Assembly: GCA_937905835.1 (NCBI GenBank)
Contig: CALCXK010000083.1
Coordinates: 1 to 48,824, forward strand
Source of the DNA: an uncultured Ilumatobacter sp.
GTDB taxonomy: Bacteria; Actinomycetota; Acidimicrobiia; Acidimicrobiales; Ilumatobacteraceae
DNA: 48,824 nt
Direction: 5' to 3'
Part shown: piece by piece, positions 16,699 to 24,368 of the stretch
Layout of the letters: every line of letters begins with the position of its first letter
Position numbering within the stretch: the stretch's first letter is position 1
Program-made: the position numbers and the translations under genes
Notes under the pieces: generated by a model
Database searches by the model: none
What the model saw: the letters and a program-made list of their open reading frames with translations, nothing else
Told to the model about the DNA's origin: nothing

Positions 16699-17133
16699 GT
16701 GAGCTCTACTGACTTCGGGCAACTTCCTGATCGACGGCCGCAGCGTGCCACGCTCGTCTTCGATGGGTATTGAGGCTTTTGTACCCGTAGCGCTCGCTGG
16801 ATGCGTCGCCTCGACAAACACGACCGGCTCGAAATTGTCGCGTCACAGGCAACGGGCCAACACGACGTCACCGGGGTGACCCAGGCTGAGGGTGACGCTG
16901 CAGCGTGGACCGTTGCTGAAGGTGGCATCAAGGTCGGCGGTGCCCGCGCGATCGCCCTGGCCCTCGCCGTCGGCCGCGGGGCCCGGTGGCCCGTTCTGCT
17001 TTGGAAGGTTCCTGGCGCACCATGGCTCCTTGATCGGGCCTATGCGTTGGTCGCGGCGAATCGACATCGAATTCCAGGAGAGACGCCATGGTGTCGCCAT
17101 CACGCCGGCGGCTGCTCACCCCGCCCTGACTGA
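16699..17133 (+). CDS. DCC-family (DUF393) thiol-disulfide oxidoreductase with in-frame UGA: candidate selenoprotein or broken gene
   Basis: From GTG 16699 the frame reads RATLVFDGY, then TGA (16771-16773), then GFCTRSARWMRRLDKHDRLEI, and stays open to 17133. The DCC family motif is DGxCxxC, so TGA replaces exactly the first redox Cys, giving DGY-U-GFC (144 residues if read through, U25). The rest keeps family features (ARWPVLLWKVPGAPWLLDRAY, ARNRHRIPG-like AANRHRIPG and a late Cys). CACACT (16687-16692) lies 6 nt before GTG, the leaderless spacing of this window, so the promoter looks alive. A hairpin after the UGA fits a bacterial SECIS. Alternatives are a recent nonsense mutation or a base error. 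A restart at ATG 16801 would lack the motif. Confidence 0.65.
16771..16813 (+). promoter_or_regulatory. Possible SECIS hairpin at the in-frame UGA
   Basis: Folded by eye: 16772-16776 (GAGGC) pairs with 16808-16812 (GCCTC); 16781-16785 (GTACC) pairs with 16799-16804 with A16801 bulged; 16789-16791 (AGC) pairs with 16796-16798 (GCT), leaving the tetraloop GCTC at 16792-16795. The loop starts with G, 18 nt after the UGA, inside the range reported for bacterial SECIS elements. GC-rich DNA folds easily, so this alone is not proof. Confidence 0.4.
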
Positions 17134-17175
17134 CATTTTCCCGGTGTCGGTACCAGGGTGGCACAATGCCGGGAT

Positions 17176-19251
17176 ATGGGGAAACGGGCTCTGCCTTCGC
17201 GTTCGGCGTCGCTTGGTTACCAGCCGGCCCTCGACGGGCTTCGGGCTGTCGCTGTGGCGATGGTGCTGTGCTTCCATGCTGGCTTTGGTTGGATGGGCGG
17301 CGGCTACTTCGGTGTCTCGATCTTCTTCACGCTTTCCGGGTTCTTGATCACCACACTCCTGATCGACGAGCACAAGCGGACGGGGGCCATCGCCCTCGGT
17401 TCGTTCATCGCGCAACGGTCGAAGCGACTGTTGCCGGCGAGTATGGCGTGTCTTGCGTTGGTGAGCATCGCCCGGCTGACGGGACAGTTCGGCCAAGTTC
17501 CCGGGTTGCGGTGGGAGTTGCTTGGCGCAACGACCCATGTCTTTAACTGGGTGAAGATCGGCGGGGACACGAGTTACACCGATGCGTTCGCTGGTTCGGC
17601 GGTCTTCGTCTCGCCCCTCGAGCACTATTGGTCACTCGCGATTGAAGAGCAGTTCTACCTCCTGTGGCCGCTTACTGTCGCGCTCCTTGCGCGACGCGTC
17701 GCGCGATGGTCGCTGGCCCTTCCGGTGGTGTTTCTTGCAGCCGCGGTTGTGACCCCGATTGCCGCGGTGCTGCTGAGCGACGACGCGACATACTGGGCGA
17801 CGCCGATGCGCGCCGGTGAACTCCTGGCAGGTGCCGCATTGGCCGGAGTGCTGCAGCGTTGGGTAGTACCCGCGTGGGCGGGTCTAGTCGGCATTCCCGT
17901 CGCGGGCGTTCTCGCCACGCTGGCTGTCGTTCTTCCGACGGGGTCCGGGCCGGCATATGTCGGGTTGTTCGCTCCGCTCGCTGCGGTTTCAGCTGTCATG
18001 CTGTGGACCTTGCAGGTCGCAGGCCCGGTGCGCCGAGCGCTATCGATTCGGCCACTGGTCCAACTCGGCCGGATCAGCTACGGCATCTACCTGTTCCACT
18101 GGCCGGTGTTCGTCTGGTTCCGCCAGCAAGGATGGTCCTTGACCGAGCCATGGCGCTTCGTCCTTGTGCTGTCGGCAACGTTGGCCATCGCGACGGCGTC
18201 GTTCGTGTTCATCGAACGCCCGATCCGGTCGGCGCCCTGGCCGACGCGCACCACGATTCGTGGAGCTGTTGGCGCCATGCTCGTTGCCGTTCTCACGGTC
18301 GCCGTTCTCCCGTTCTCGCCGGGCTTTCTCGAAGCCAATGCGGCCGTCATTGCTCGGGCATCTGCTGAGCCGGTCGACTCCCCTCTGGAGCCGTTGGCCC
18401 CCGTGCTCCTGGCGCAGTCCGCCGGGTCGACGGCCGAGGTCGCTGATTCCGAGTCGCAGGTTGCGATCGACCCGAACGCCATTGCCAATACGGGCGACAT
18501 TGGGGGCCCGGCTCATGACGTGGCTCCGGAGGTGGCAGCCGAATCGTTCGTTCTCGACGTCCCGCTTGGTCCGCCGTTGTCGCGGCCAGTTCGGTTGTTG
18601 ACGGTCGGCGATTCGACGGCGTTCTACGTGGGCCAAGCGTTGGCCGAGTGGGCACTCGATCATCGTGAGTACGCCACTTCCGATCTGCTGTGGTGCCAGG
18701 GTTGCGGGTTGCTGCGGGCCGGGGAAGTGACGAGCTGGGACGACACATTGCTTGGGACTCGCAGCGCCGAAATGTTCGATGTTGACCTTCCGTTAATGGT
18801 TGCGAGGATCCAGCCAGACGTGGTGGCGCTGATGGTCACGGTGGTCGACGTCGCTGATCGGCAGTGGGCTGCTTCAGAAGGGCCCCTGGAGCCGACTGAC
18901 GCTCGGTACGTGGAGCGGCTCGCATCGAGCTATCGCCGTGCGGCGCTCGACCTCCTCGATCTGGGTGTCGGTCGCGTCGCGATTATTGCACCGCCGCGCT
19001 CATCTGGATTCGTGGCGGACGATGTCGTGTTCACTGCCGACCGGTGGGAAGCCCTCCATGTGGCGCTTGATCTGGTGGCCGAAGAACTTGGGCCCGAGGT
19101 GGTGGTTGTCGACCTGGCCGGGTGGGCGGACGCGGCCGGAGTGACCGAAGACCTCGACTGGCGCCCTGACGGCACCCACCTGACACCGCGCAGCGCTCGG
19201 GACGTCGTTGATCGTTGGCTCGGGCCGATTTTGATGAGTCAGGCCAGTTGA
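17176..19251 (+). CDS. Acyltransferase-3 (OafA/YrhL) family membrane protein with C-terminal SGNH domain
   Basis: About 691 residues. The N-terminal half is a ten-helix acyltransferase-3 domain: YQPALDGLRAVAVAMVLCFH with the catalytic-type His, GVSIFFTLSGFLIT, and EHYWSLAIEEQFYLLWP. A variable linker (about 395-460) leads to an SGNH/GDSL hydrolase-like domain with VGDSTAFYVGQAL (GDS block) and DGTHLTP (D-x-x-H block) near the end. The family O-acylates cell-surface glycans; the substrate here is unknown. ATG 17176 is preferred over GTG 17158 because CACAAT (17162-17167) would act as a -10 8 nt upstream. 42 nt after the DCC gene. Confidence 0.85.
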   Translation: MGKRALPSRSASLGYQPALDGLRAVAVAMVLCFHAGFGWMGGGYFGVSIFFTLSGFLITTLLIDEHKRTGAIALGSFIAQRSKRLLPASMACLALVSIARLTGQFGQVPGLRWELLGATTHVFNWVKIGGDTSYTDAFAGSAVFVSPLEHYWSLAIEEQFYLLWPLTVALLARRVARWSLALPVVFLAAAVVTPIAAVLLSDDATYWATPMRAGELLAGAALAGVLQRWVVPAWAGLVGIPVAGVLATLAVVLPTGSGPAYVGLFAPLAAVSAVMLWTLQVAGPVRRALSIRPLVQLGRISYGIYLFHWPVFVWFRQQGWSLTEPWRFVLVLSATLAIATASFVFIERPIRSAPWPTRTTIRGAVGAMLVAVLTVAVLPFSPGFLEANAAVIARASAEPVDSPLEPLAPVLLAQSAGSTAEVADSESQVAIDPNAIANTGDIGGPAHDVAPEVAAESFVLDVPLGPPLSRPVRLLTVGDSTAFYVGQALAEWALDHREYATSDLLWCQGCGLLRAGEVTSWDDTLLGTRSAEMFDVDLPLMVARIQPDVVALMVTVVDVADRQWAASEGPLEPTDARYVERLASSYRRAALDLLDLGVGRVAIIAPPRSSGFVADDVVFTADRWEALHVALDLVAEELGPEVVVVDLAGWADAAGVTEDLDWRPDGTHLTPRSARDVVDRWLGPILMSQAS

Positions 19252-19304
19252 GTGGGCGTTCTTCCGAGCCGTCGAAGACGTCTGCTGTCGTTCATACTGG
19301 AGAT

Positions 19305-19961
19305 GTGACGGATGGGGGCGCAATCGAGGCTGATCTGACGCCGCCGTCCGGTCGGCGACGTGGTCGTCCGCCGGCAACCGACTCGGCCGACACGAAGCGG
19401 GCTATTCTCGATGCCGCTCGCCGGTTGTTCGCCGAGCGCGGCTACGGCGCCGTCACGAACAAGGACGTTGCCACGGCCGCGGGCATCACGACCGGAGCGC
19501 TGTACCACTACGTCGAGTCGAAGCTTGACCTGTACCTCGAAGTCGATCGCGATATGCAGCGCACGATCTATACGCGCTTCCAAGATGCCGTTGGGAGCTC
19601 TGACAGCTTCCTTGGCAAGCTGACGGCGGTGCTCGAGGCGTCGCATCGCATGGGTGTCGAAGATCCATCGTTGGCGGGCTTTGTCGGTGCGGTTCGCACG
19701 GACACCCGCCGCCACCCGGCGGTGGCCGAGCGGCTTGCTCGCTATGCCGAAGCGCGAGAGCAGTTCTTCGTTGACATCGTCGATGTCGGCATCTCGACCG
19801 GCGAGATCGAGCCGAGCGCGAAACCGGCCATGGTCGAGTTCGTTCGCACGGTGTTGGTCGGGCTCACCGAGACCGTCGGAATGTCGCCAGAGCAACATCG
19901 CCGAGCCATCGATGCCGTCACGGGCCTGCTGCGCGGCACCATCTTCACCCCGCTCGGCTGA
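19305..19961 (+). CDS. TetR-family transcriptional regulator
   Basis: A 218-residue protein. RRGRP then TKRAILDAARRLFAERGY and VTNKDVATAAGITTGALYHYVESKLDLY form the TetR DNA-binding three-helix unit (about 27-75); the remaining helices are the variable ligand domain. Target unknown; the 15-bp perfect palindrome just downstream (19989-20030) and the acyltransferase upstream are candidates by position only. GTG 19305 is chosen because CATACT (19293-19298) lies 6 nt upstream; the earlier in-frame start would overlap the acyltransferase gene. Confidence 0.85.
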   Translation: MTDGGAIEADLTPPSGRRRGRPPATDSADTKRAILDAARRLFAERGYGAVTNKDVATAAGITTGALYHYVESKLDLYLEVDRDMQRTIYTRFQDAVGSSDSFLGKLTAVLEASHRMGVEDPSLAGFVGAVRTDTRRHPAVAERLARYAEAREQFFVDIVDVGISTGEIEPSAKPAMVEFVRTVLVGLTETVGMSPEQHRRAIDAVTGLLRGTIFTPLG

Positions 19962-19988
19962 ACCGCAATCTTGACCGAAATCCCGTCA

Positions 19989-20030
19989 GCGTGACGATTT
20001 TGGTGCGAATCGCAGCCAAAATCGTCACGC
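19989..20030. repeat. Long perfect palindrome between tetR gene and infA promoter
   Basis: GCGTGACGATTTTGG (19989-20003) is the exact reverse complement of 20016-20030; the 12-nt centre itself contains TGCGA/TCGCA. The 15-bp stem lacks a T-run on either side, so it is not a standard terminator. It could be an extragenic repeat or an operator. Confidence 0.75.
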
Positions 20031-20085
20031 AAACGCCGGACCCGGCTGATATCACAGGTCACAAGGAAGTACGCGGATTTCGCGC

Positions 20086-20113
20086 TTGGGTTCGCGAAAT
20101 GCGCCGCTAGCAT
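20086..20113 (+). promoter_or_regulatory. Promoter of the infA-rpmJ-rpsM alpha operon
   Basis: TTGGGT (20086-20091) and TAGCAT (20108-20113) are 16 bp apart. The first nine bases (TTGGGTTCG) and the -10 are identical to the promoter before rplC at 4610. Predicted leader to the infA start is about 100 nt. Confidence 0.7.
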
Positions 20114-20217
20114 GGCACGCCGGTCTGCCCGCAGGCCGCGCGAGCATGCCTGTGCGCACGCTCGACGTGAAACACCGAAAATCAATCGCCCGGATCCACA
20201 CAGGTGAGGAGAAGCCC

Positions 20218-20442
20218 CTGCCAAAGCCAAAGGAAGATGCGATCGTGCTCGAGGGTGTGATCCTCGAGTCACTTCCGAACGCCATGTTCAAGGTCAAGCT
20301 CGAAAATGACCACGAAGTATTGGCTCACATCTCCGGAAAAATGCGGATGCACTACATCCGGATTCTCCCTGGCGACAAAGTGCAGGTGGAACTCACCCCC
20401 TACGACCTCACCCGAGGCCGTATTACGTACAGGTACAAGTAG
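20218..20442 (+). CDS. infA: Translation initiation factor IF-1, apparently with a CTG start
   Basis: A single S1/OB-fold protein: KEDAIVLEGVILESLPNAMF, then HISGKMRMHYIRILPGDKV and ELTPYDLTRGRI, all diagnostic of IF-1, which binds the 30S A site. Starting at CTG 20218 gives 74 residues (family 72-73). A strong Shine-Dalgarno, GGTGAGGAG (20203-20211), lies 6 nt before this CTG. Other in-frame starts are less convincing: ATG 20146 and GTG 20167 have no Shine-Dalgarno and add a foreign 17-24 residue leader; GTG 20245 has AGGAAG 8 nt upstream but deletes the conserved KEDxI strand. The gene follows the promoter at 20086 and precedes rpmJ. Confidence 0.9.
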   Translation: MPKPKEDAIVLEGVILESLPNAMFKVKLENDHEVLAHISGKMRMHYIRILPGDKVQVELTPYDLTRGRITYRYK

Positions 20443-20451
20443 AGAGAACCC

Positions 20452-20565
20452 ATGAAAGTACGACCCAGCGTTAAGCCGATGTGCGACAACTGTAAGGTGA
20501 TTCGTCGCCATCGCCGCATCATGGTGATCTGCACCAACCCTCGTCACAAACAGCGTCAAGGCTGA
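20452..20565 (+). CDS. rpmJ: Ribosomal protein L36
   Basis: A 37-residue protein, MKVRPSVKPMCDNCKVIRRH onward, with the zinc ligands Cys11, Cys14, Cys27 and His32 of the C+ form. 9 nt after infA, with AGAGAGAA as Shine-Dalgarno, in the standard infA-rpmJ-rpsM order. Confidence 0.95.
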   Translation: MKVRPSVKPMCDNCKVIRRHRRIMVICTNPRHKQRQG

Positions 20566-20589
20566 ACAGGAAGCACGGTTAGAAGAACA

Positions 20590-20970
20590 ATGGCACGTAT
20601 TGCTGGCGTCGACATCCCCCGTGAAAAGCGGCTGGAAATCTCGCTCACCTACATCTTTGGCATTGGTCTGCCCACGTCGCAGACCATGTGCGCAGCACTC
20701 GAACTCGACCCCAACACCAAGGTGTCGAACTTGACCGAGGACGAGGTCAACCAGATTCGTTCGTACATCGATCAGAACCTCAAGATCGAGGGCGACCTGC
20801 GTCGTGATGTCCAAGGTGATATCAAGCGCAAGATCGAGATCGGCTGTCTGCAAGGCATCCGTCACCGCAAAGGCCTGCCCGTCCGTGGGCAGCGCACGCA
20901 CACCAACGCTCGCACCCGCAAGGGTCCGAAGCGCACGGTTGCAAACAAGAAGAAGGCAGTGCGCAAGTAA
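20590..20970 (+). CDS. rpsM: Ribosomal protein S13
   Basis: A 126-residue protein starting MARIAGVDIPREKR, with helix-two-turn-helix region and the basic end RGLPVRGQRTHTNARTRKGP (here GLPVRGQRTHTNARTRKG). S13 contacts tRNA and 50S. TAATG overlap with rpsK. Confidence 0.96.
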   Translation: MARIAGVDIPREKRLEISLTYIFGIGLPTSQTMCAALELDPNTKVSNLTEDEVNQIRSYIDQNLKIEGDLRRDVQGDIKRKIEIGCLQGIRHRKGLPVRGQRTHTNARTRKGPKRTVANKKKAVRK

Positions 20971-21365
20971 TGGCTAAGCAAACCGCAGCTCGTCGCCCCC
21001 GTAAGCGCGACCGCAAAAATGTCAGTACGGGTGTGATCCACATCAAGTCGACGTTTAACAACACGATCGTCTCGATCACCGACCTGCAAGGCAATGTCAT
21101 TTCATGGGCGTCGTCTGGTGCTGTGGGTTTCAAGGGCAGCCGCAAGAGCACCCCCTTCGCTGCCCAACTGGCCGCCGAGAAGGCCGCCCGCGCCGCTCAA
21201 GAGCACGGCCTGCGCCGCGCCGAGATCCAGGTGAAGGGCCCCGGATCTGGCCGCGATACCGCCGTGCGTTCCATCCAGAACACCGGTATCGAGGTCATCT
21301 CGATCAAGGATGTCACCCCCGTTCCTCACAATGGCTGCCGCATGACCAAGCGTCGGCGAGCCTGA
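20970..21365 (+). CDS. rpsK: Ribosomal protein S11
   Basis: A 131-residue protein with HIKSTFNNTIVSITD, GFKGSRKSTPFAAQLAAEKAA and ending VTPVPHNGCRMTKRRRA. S11 forms the platform of the 30S subunit. Standard length and order. Confidence 0.96.
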   Translation: MAKQTAARRPRKRDRKNVSTGVIHIKSTFNNTIVSITDLQGNVISWASSGAVGFKGSRKSTPFAAQLAAEKAARAAQEHGLRRAEIQVKGPGSGRDTAVRSIQNTGIEVISIKDVTPVPHNGCRMTKRRRA

Positions 21366-21388
21366 GCTAGAAAAGAAGCGATCGAATC

Positions 21389-22006
21389 ATGGCTCGTTAC
21401 ACCGGACCCAAGGTGCGCATCTCGCGCCGCCTCGCCGTCAACATCTTCGAAAACGAAAAGGGTCGGACCGCTCTTGAGCGTCGTCCGTTCCCACCCGGCC
21501 AGCATGGCCGCACGCGTCGTCGTGGCAACTCTTCTGAGTACCTCGCCCAGATGCAGGAGAAGCAGAAAGCCAAGTACATCTATGGTGTGCTCGAGCGTCA
21601 GTTTAAGAAGACCTACGAAGAGGCCAACAAGCTCCAGGGCCCGACAGGTGAAATCCTGTTGCAACTCCTCGAGCGTCGTCTCGACAACATCGTGTACCGC
21701 GCTGGCTGGGGTTCGACCCGCCCGCAGGCCCGCCAGTTCGTCAACCACGGCCTGATTCTCGTCGACGGCAAGCGTGTCGACATCGCGAGCTTCCGCGTCA
21801 AGCGAGGCCAGGTCATCTCGCTGTCGGCCAAGGCCGAGAAGATGATCGTCGTGCAGCACAACCGTGACACACTCGACCGCAACCTCGTCGGCTGGCTCGA
21901 AGCCGGCGAAGGCGGCAAGCAGGTCACCGTGCGCACGCTCCCAGAGCGCGAGCACATCGACGTACCCGTCCGCGAGTCCCTCATCGTCGAGCTCTACTCC
22001 AAGTAG
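21389..22006 (+). CDS. rpsD: Ribosomal protein S4, zinc-free form
   Basis: A 205-residue protein with RRPFPPGQHG, an S4 RNA-binding domain (LERRLDNIVYRAG, ARQFVNHGLILVDGKRVD) and no cysteine at all, so it is the C- type. S4 starts 30S assembly and in some bacteria represses the alpha operon. A terminator-like hairpin follows before rpoA. Confidence 0.95.
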   Translation: MARYTGPKVRISRRLAVNIFENEKGRTALERRPFPPGQHGRTRRRGNSSEYLAQMQEKQKAKYIYGVLERQFKKTYEEANKLQGPTGEILLQLLERRLDNIVYRAGWGSTRPQARQFVNHGLILVDGKRVDIASFRVKRGQVISLSAKAEKMIVVQHNRDTLDRNLVGWLEAGEGGKQVTVRTLPEREHIDVPVRESLIVELYSK

Positions 22007-22015
22007 TCAATTTGC

Positions 22016-22054
22016 GTCCGGTTTCCCCGACACGTCGTCTCCGGACATTTTTTT
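22016..22054 (+). terminator. Terminator-like hairpin with T7 run between rpsD and rpoA
   Basis: GTCCGG (22016-22021) pairs with CCGGAC (22041-22046); the 19-nt loop can form an inner GAC/GTC pairing. Seven T follow at 22048-22054. It lies inside the alpha operon, so it probably acts as partial termination or an attenuator lowering rpoA relative to ribosomal proteins. Confidence 0.6.
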
Positions 22055-22092
22055 CATCTCTCGAATACTGCAGTTGAAAGGCCCCGAAACCC

Positions 22093-23025
22093 ATGCTCGT
22101 CATGCAGCGTCCATCTATTGAAGCCCTCGGCGAAGAGTCGAACAACCGTCAGCGGTTTGCTGTCGGCCCGCTTGAGCCCGGCTTCGGCCACACGCTCGGG
22201 AACTCGCTCCGTCGTACCCTCCTCTCGTCGATCCCAGGCGCCGCCATCGTGTCGGTTCGCTTCGACGAAGCACTGCACGAGTTCGACACGATCGGTGGCG
22301 TCGCTGAAGACATCACCGACATCATCTTGAACTTGAAGGATGTCGTCGTCACCTGCCTGTCCGAAGAAGCTGTCAACCTGCGTCTCGATGTTCGAGGCGC
22401 CGCCGTGGTCACGGCTGGCGACATCGCATGCCCGGCTGACGTCGAAGTCCTCAATAAGGACCTCCACATCGCCACCCTCAACACCAAGGGCCGCCTGGCC
22501 ATCGACCTCACGGTCGAGCAGGGCCGTGGCTACATATCGTCGAACCGCGAAGAAGAGCACCGCACGATCGGCGTCATTGCGATCGACGCGATCTTCAGCC
22601 CGGTGCGTCGTGTGTCCTTCACGGTTGAGCCGACTCGTGTCGAGCAGGCCACCAACTACGACCGCCTTGTCATGGAAATCGACACCGATGGTTCGATCAG
22701 CCCGGCCGAAGCGCTCGCCTCCGCTGGCGCTACGCTGCAGGCTCTGAGCGAATTGGTCGCCTCGATGAGCGACGAACCGCAGGGCCTTGAGCTCGGCGAA
22801 ATTGTTGACACCACCGTTTCGTCGCCCGACCTCGACCTGCCGATCGAAGACCTCGATCTGTCCGAGCGTCCGAACAACTGCCTCAAGCGGGCGCAGGTCA
22901 ACACAGTGGGCGAACTGCTCACCAAGACCGAAGACGACCTGCTCAACATCACCAACTTCGGCCAAAAGAGCCTCGACGAAGTGAAGGCAAAGCTCGACGA
23001 GCGCGGCCTTCAGCTTCGCGGCTGA
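22093..23025 (+). CDS. rpoA: RNA polymerase alpha subunit
   Basis: A 310-residue protein of usual length. The N-terminal dimer and assembly domain (about 1-230) has GFGHTLGNSLRRTLLSSIPG; the C-terminal domain (about 245-310) has LDLSERPNNCLKRAQVNTVGEL and NFGQKSLDEVKAKL, which contact UP elements and activators. Shine-Dalgarno GAAAGG lies upstream of ATG 22093. Followed by rplQ, the universal order. Confidence 0.97.
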   Translation: MLVMQRPSIEALGEESNNRQRFAVGPLEPGFGHTLGNSLRRTLLSSIPGAAIVSVRFDEALHEFDTIGGVAEDITDIILNLKDVVVTCLSEEAVNLRLDVRGAAVVTAGDIACPADVEVLNKDLHIATLNTKGRLAIDLTVEQGRGYISSNREEEHRTIGVIAIDAIFSPVRRVSFTVEPTRVEQATNYDRLVMEIDTDGSISPAEALASAGATLQALSELVASMSDEPQGLELGEIVDTTVSSPDLDLPIEDLDLSERPNNCLKRAQVNTVGELLTKTEDDLLNITNFGQKSLDEVKAKLDERGLQLRG

Positions 23026-23064
23026 CGGTCATCCAGCCGGAACGCAAGAAACGGAATCTGAATC

Positions 23065-23433
23065 ATGCCCACACCTCGCCGCTCACGTCGCTTCGGCAGC
23101 TCTGCAGCTCACCAGCGCCTCATGATGGCCAACCTCGCAGCGTCACTGTTCGCTGCCGAGGCCATCACCACCTCCGAAGCTAAGGCCAAGCATCTCCGCC
23201 CAATCGCGGAGAAGCTGATCACCAAGGCCAAGAAGGCTCAGGAAGAGGGCCCCATGCAGGTCCACCGGATCCGTCAGATCCAGGCCTTCCTCGGCGACCG
23301 CGAAATGACCTACAAGCTGGTCCACGACGTGGCACCCCGTTACATGGAGCGCCCGGGTGGCTACACCCGTATCCTGAAGATGGGAACGCGTCACGGCGAT
23401 AACGCCGAGATGGCCCGCATCGAACTCGTCTGA
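23065..23433 (+). CDS. rplQ: Ribosomal protein L17
   Basis: A 122-residue protein with RRFGSSAAHQRLMMANLAASLF and GGYTRILKMGTRHGDNAEMARIELV. It is the short form; mycobacterial L17 carries a long C-terminal extension that is missing here. L17 lies near the exit tunnel. Confidence 0.95.
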   Translation: MPTPRRSRRFGSSAAHQRLMMANLAASLFAAEAITTSEAKAKHLRPIAEKLITKAKKAQEEGPMQVHRIRQIQAFLGDREMTYKLVHDVAPRYMERPGGYTRILKMGTRHGDNAEMARIELV

Positions 23434-23469
23434 GTTCGCACGAATTCGGATGCACGAAGGCCTACGGGC

Positions 23470-24300
23470 ATGATGGAGTCGGGTGTGTCGGAGCGAGAGC
23501 TGCGCAACGTCCGGCTCCTCGTCGCGTACGACGGCACTGATTTTCGCGGGTTCGCCCGAAGCGATGGTGTGAGAACCATCATGGGTGTGCTTGCCGAGGC
23601 GATCGCCCGGATCACACGGGTGTCCAGGGACTCCCTCGAGCTGGTCGGCTCGGGTCGCACTGATGCCGGCGTGCACGGCTGGGGTCAGGTCGTCAACGGG
23701 CTGATTCCCGCCGACACCAATCTGGACCGGTTGACAGCCAGCATCAACGCGCTACTCCGGCCCGAAGTGTCGGTACGTGAGCCCGAGTGGGCCAAGTCTG
23801 ATTTCTCCGCTCGGTTCTCGGCGACGTCGCGCACGTATCGCTACGACATCTGGAACGATCGTTCCCCGAACCCGCTGCTGGCCCGCCATGCCTGGCATCT
23901 CGGGCCGCCCCTCGACATCGATGCGATGAACCAGGGTGCGCTCGATCTCCTGGGCGATCACGACTTCTCGTCGTTTTGCCGCAAGCCGAAGCCAGGGCCG
24001 GGGTACGACGAGCCGTCGATGCGGCGCACCGTGCTGGCAGCGCACTGGACGCGTGAATCATGGGGCGACATCGAGCCCTCGCGGCTTCTGCGCTTCGAGG
24101 TCTCCGCCACGTCGTTCTGTCATCAGATGGTACGCAGCATCGTCGGGACGCTCGTGGACGTCGGCTTCGGCCGACTCGCTGCCGACTCCATGCCCGTGGT
24201 TCTCGCCGAGCGCAACCGCAATGCCGCCGGCCAGGTGGCACCACCGCACGGCCTCACCTTCCATGCTGTTGGCTTCCTCGGCCCCCGCTGGGACGCCTGA
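23470..24300 (+). CDS. truA: tRNA pseudouridine(38-40) synthase
   Basis: A 276-residue protein with catalytic Asp65 in GSGRTDAGVHG, ARFSATSRTYRYDIWN and FCHQMVRSIVGTLVDVG, all TruA hallmarks. It modifies U38-U40 in the tRNA anticodon stem. Directly after rplQ as in other actinobacteria; GAAGG lies 9 nt before the first of two adjacent ATG codons. Confidence 0.95.
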   Translation: MMESGVSERELRNVRLLVAYDGTDFRGFARSDGVRTIMGVLAEAIARITRVSRDSLELVGSGRTDAGVHGWGQVVNGLIPADTNLDRLTASINALLRPEVSVREPEWAKSDFSARFSATSRTYRYDIWNDRSPNPLLARHAWHLGPPLDIDAMNQGALDLLGDHDFSSFCRKPKPGPGYDEPSMRRTVLAAHWTRESWGDIEPSRLLRFEVSATSFCHQMVRSIVGTLVDVGFGRLAADSMPVVLAERNRNAAGQVAPPHGLTFHAVGFLGPRWDA

Positions 24301-24368
24301 ACCTGAGAGGCGGTCCGAATCGTTCGAACTCGGCGTCAGCCCGCTTCTCTTTTGATCGCCGGCGGAAT

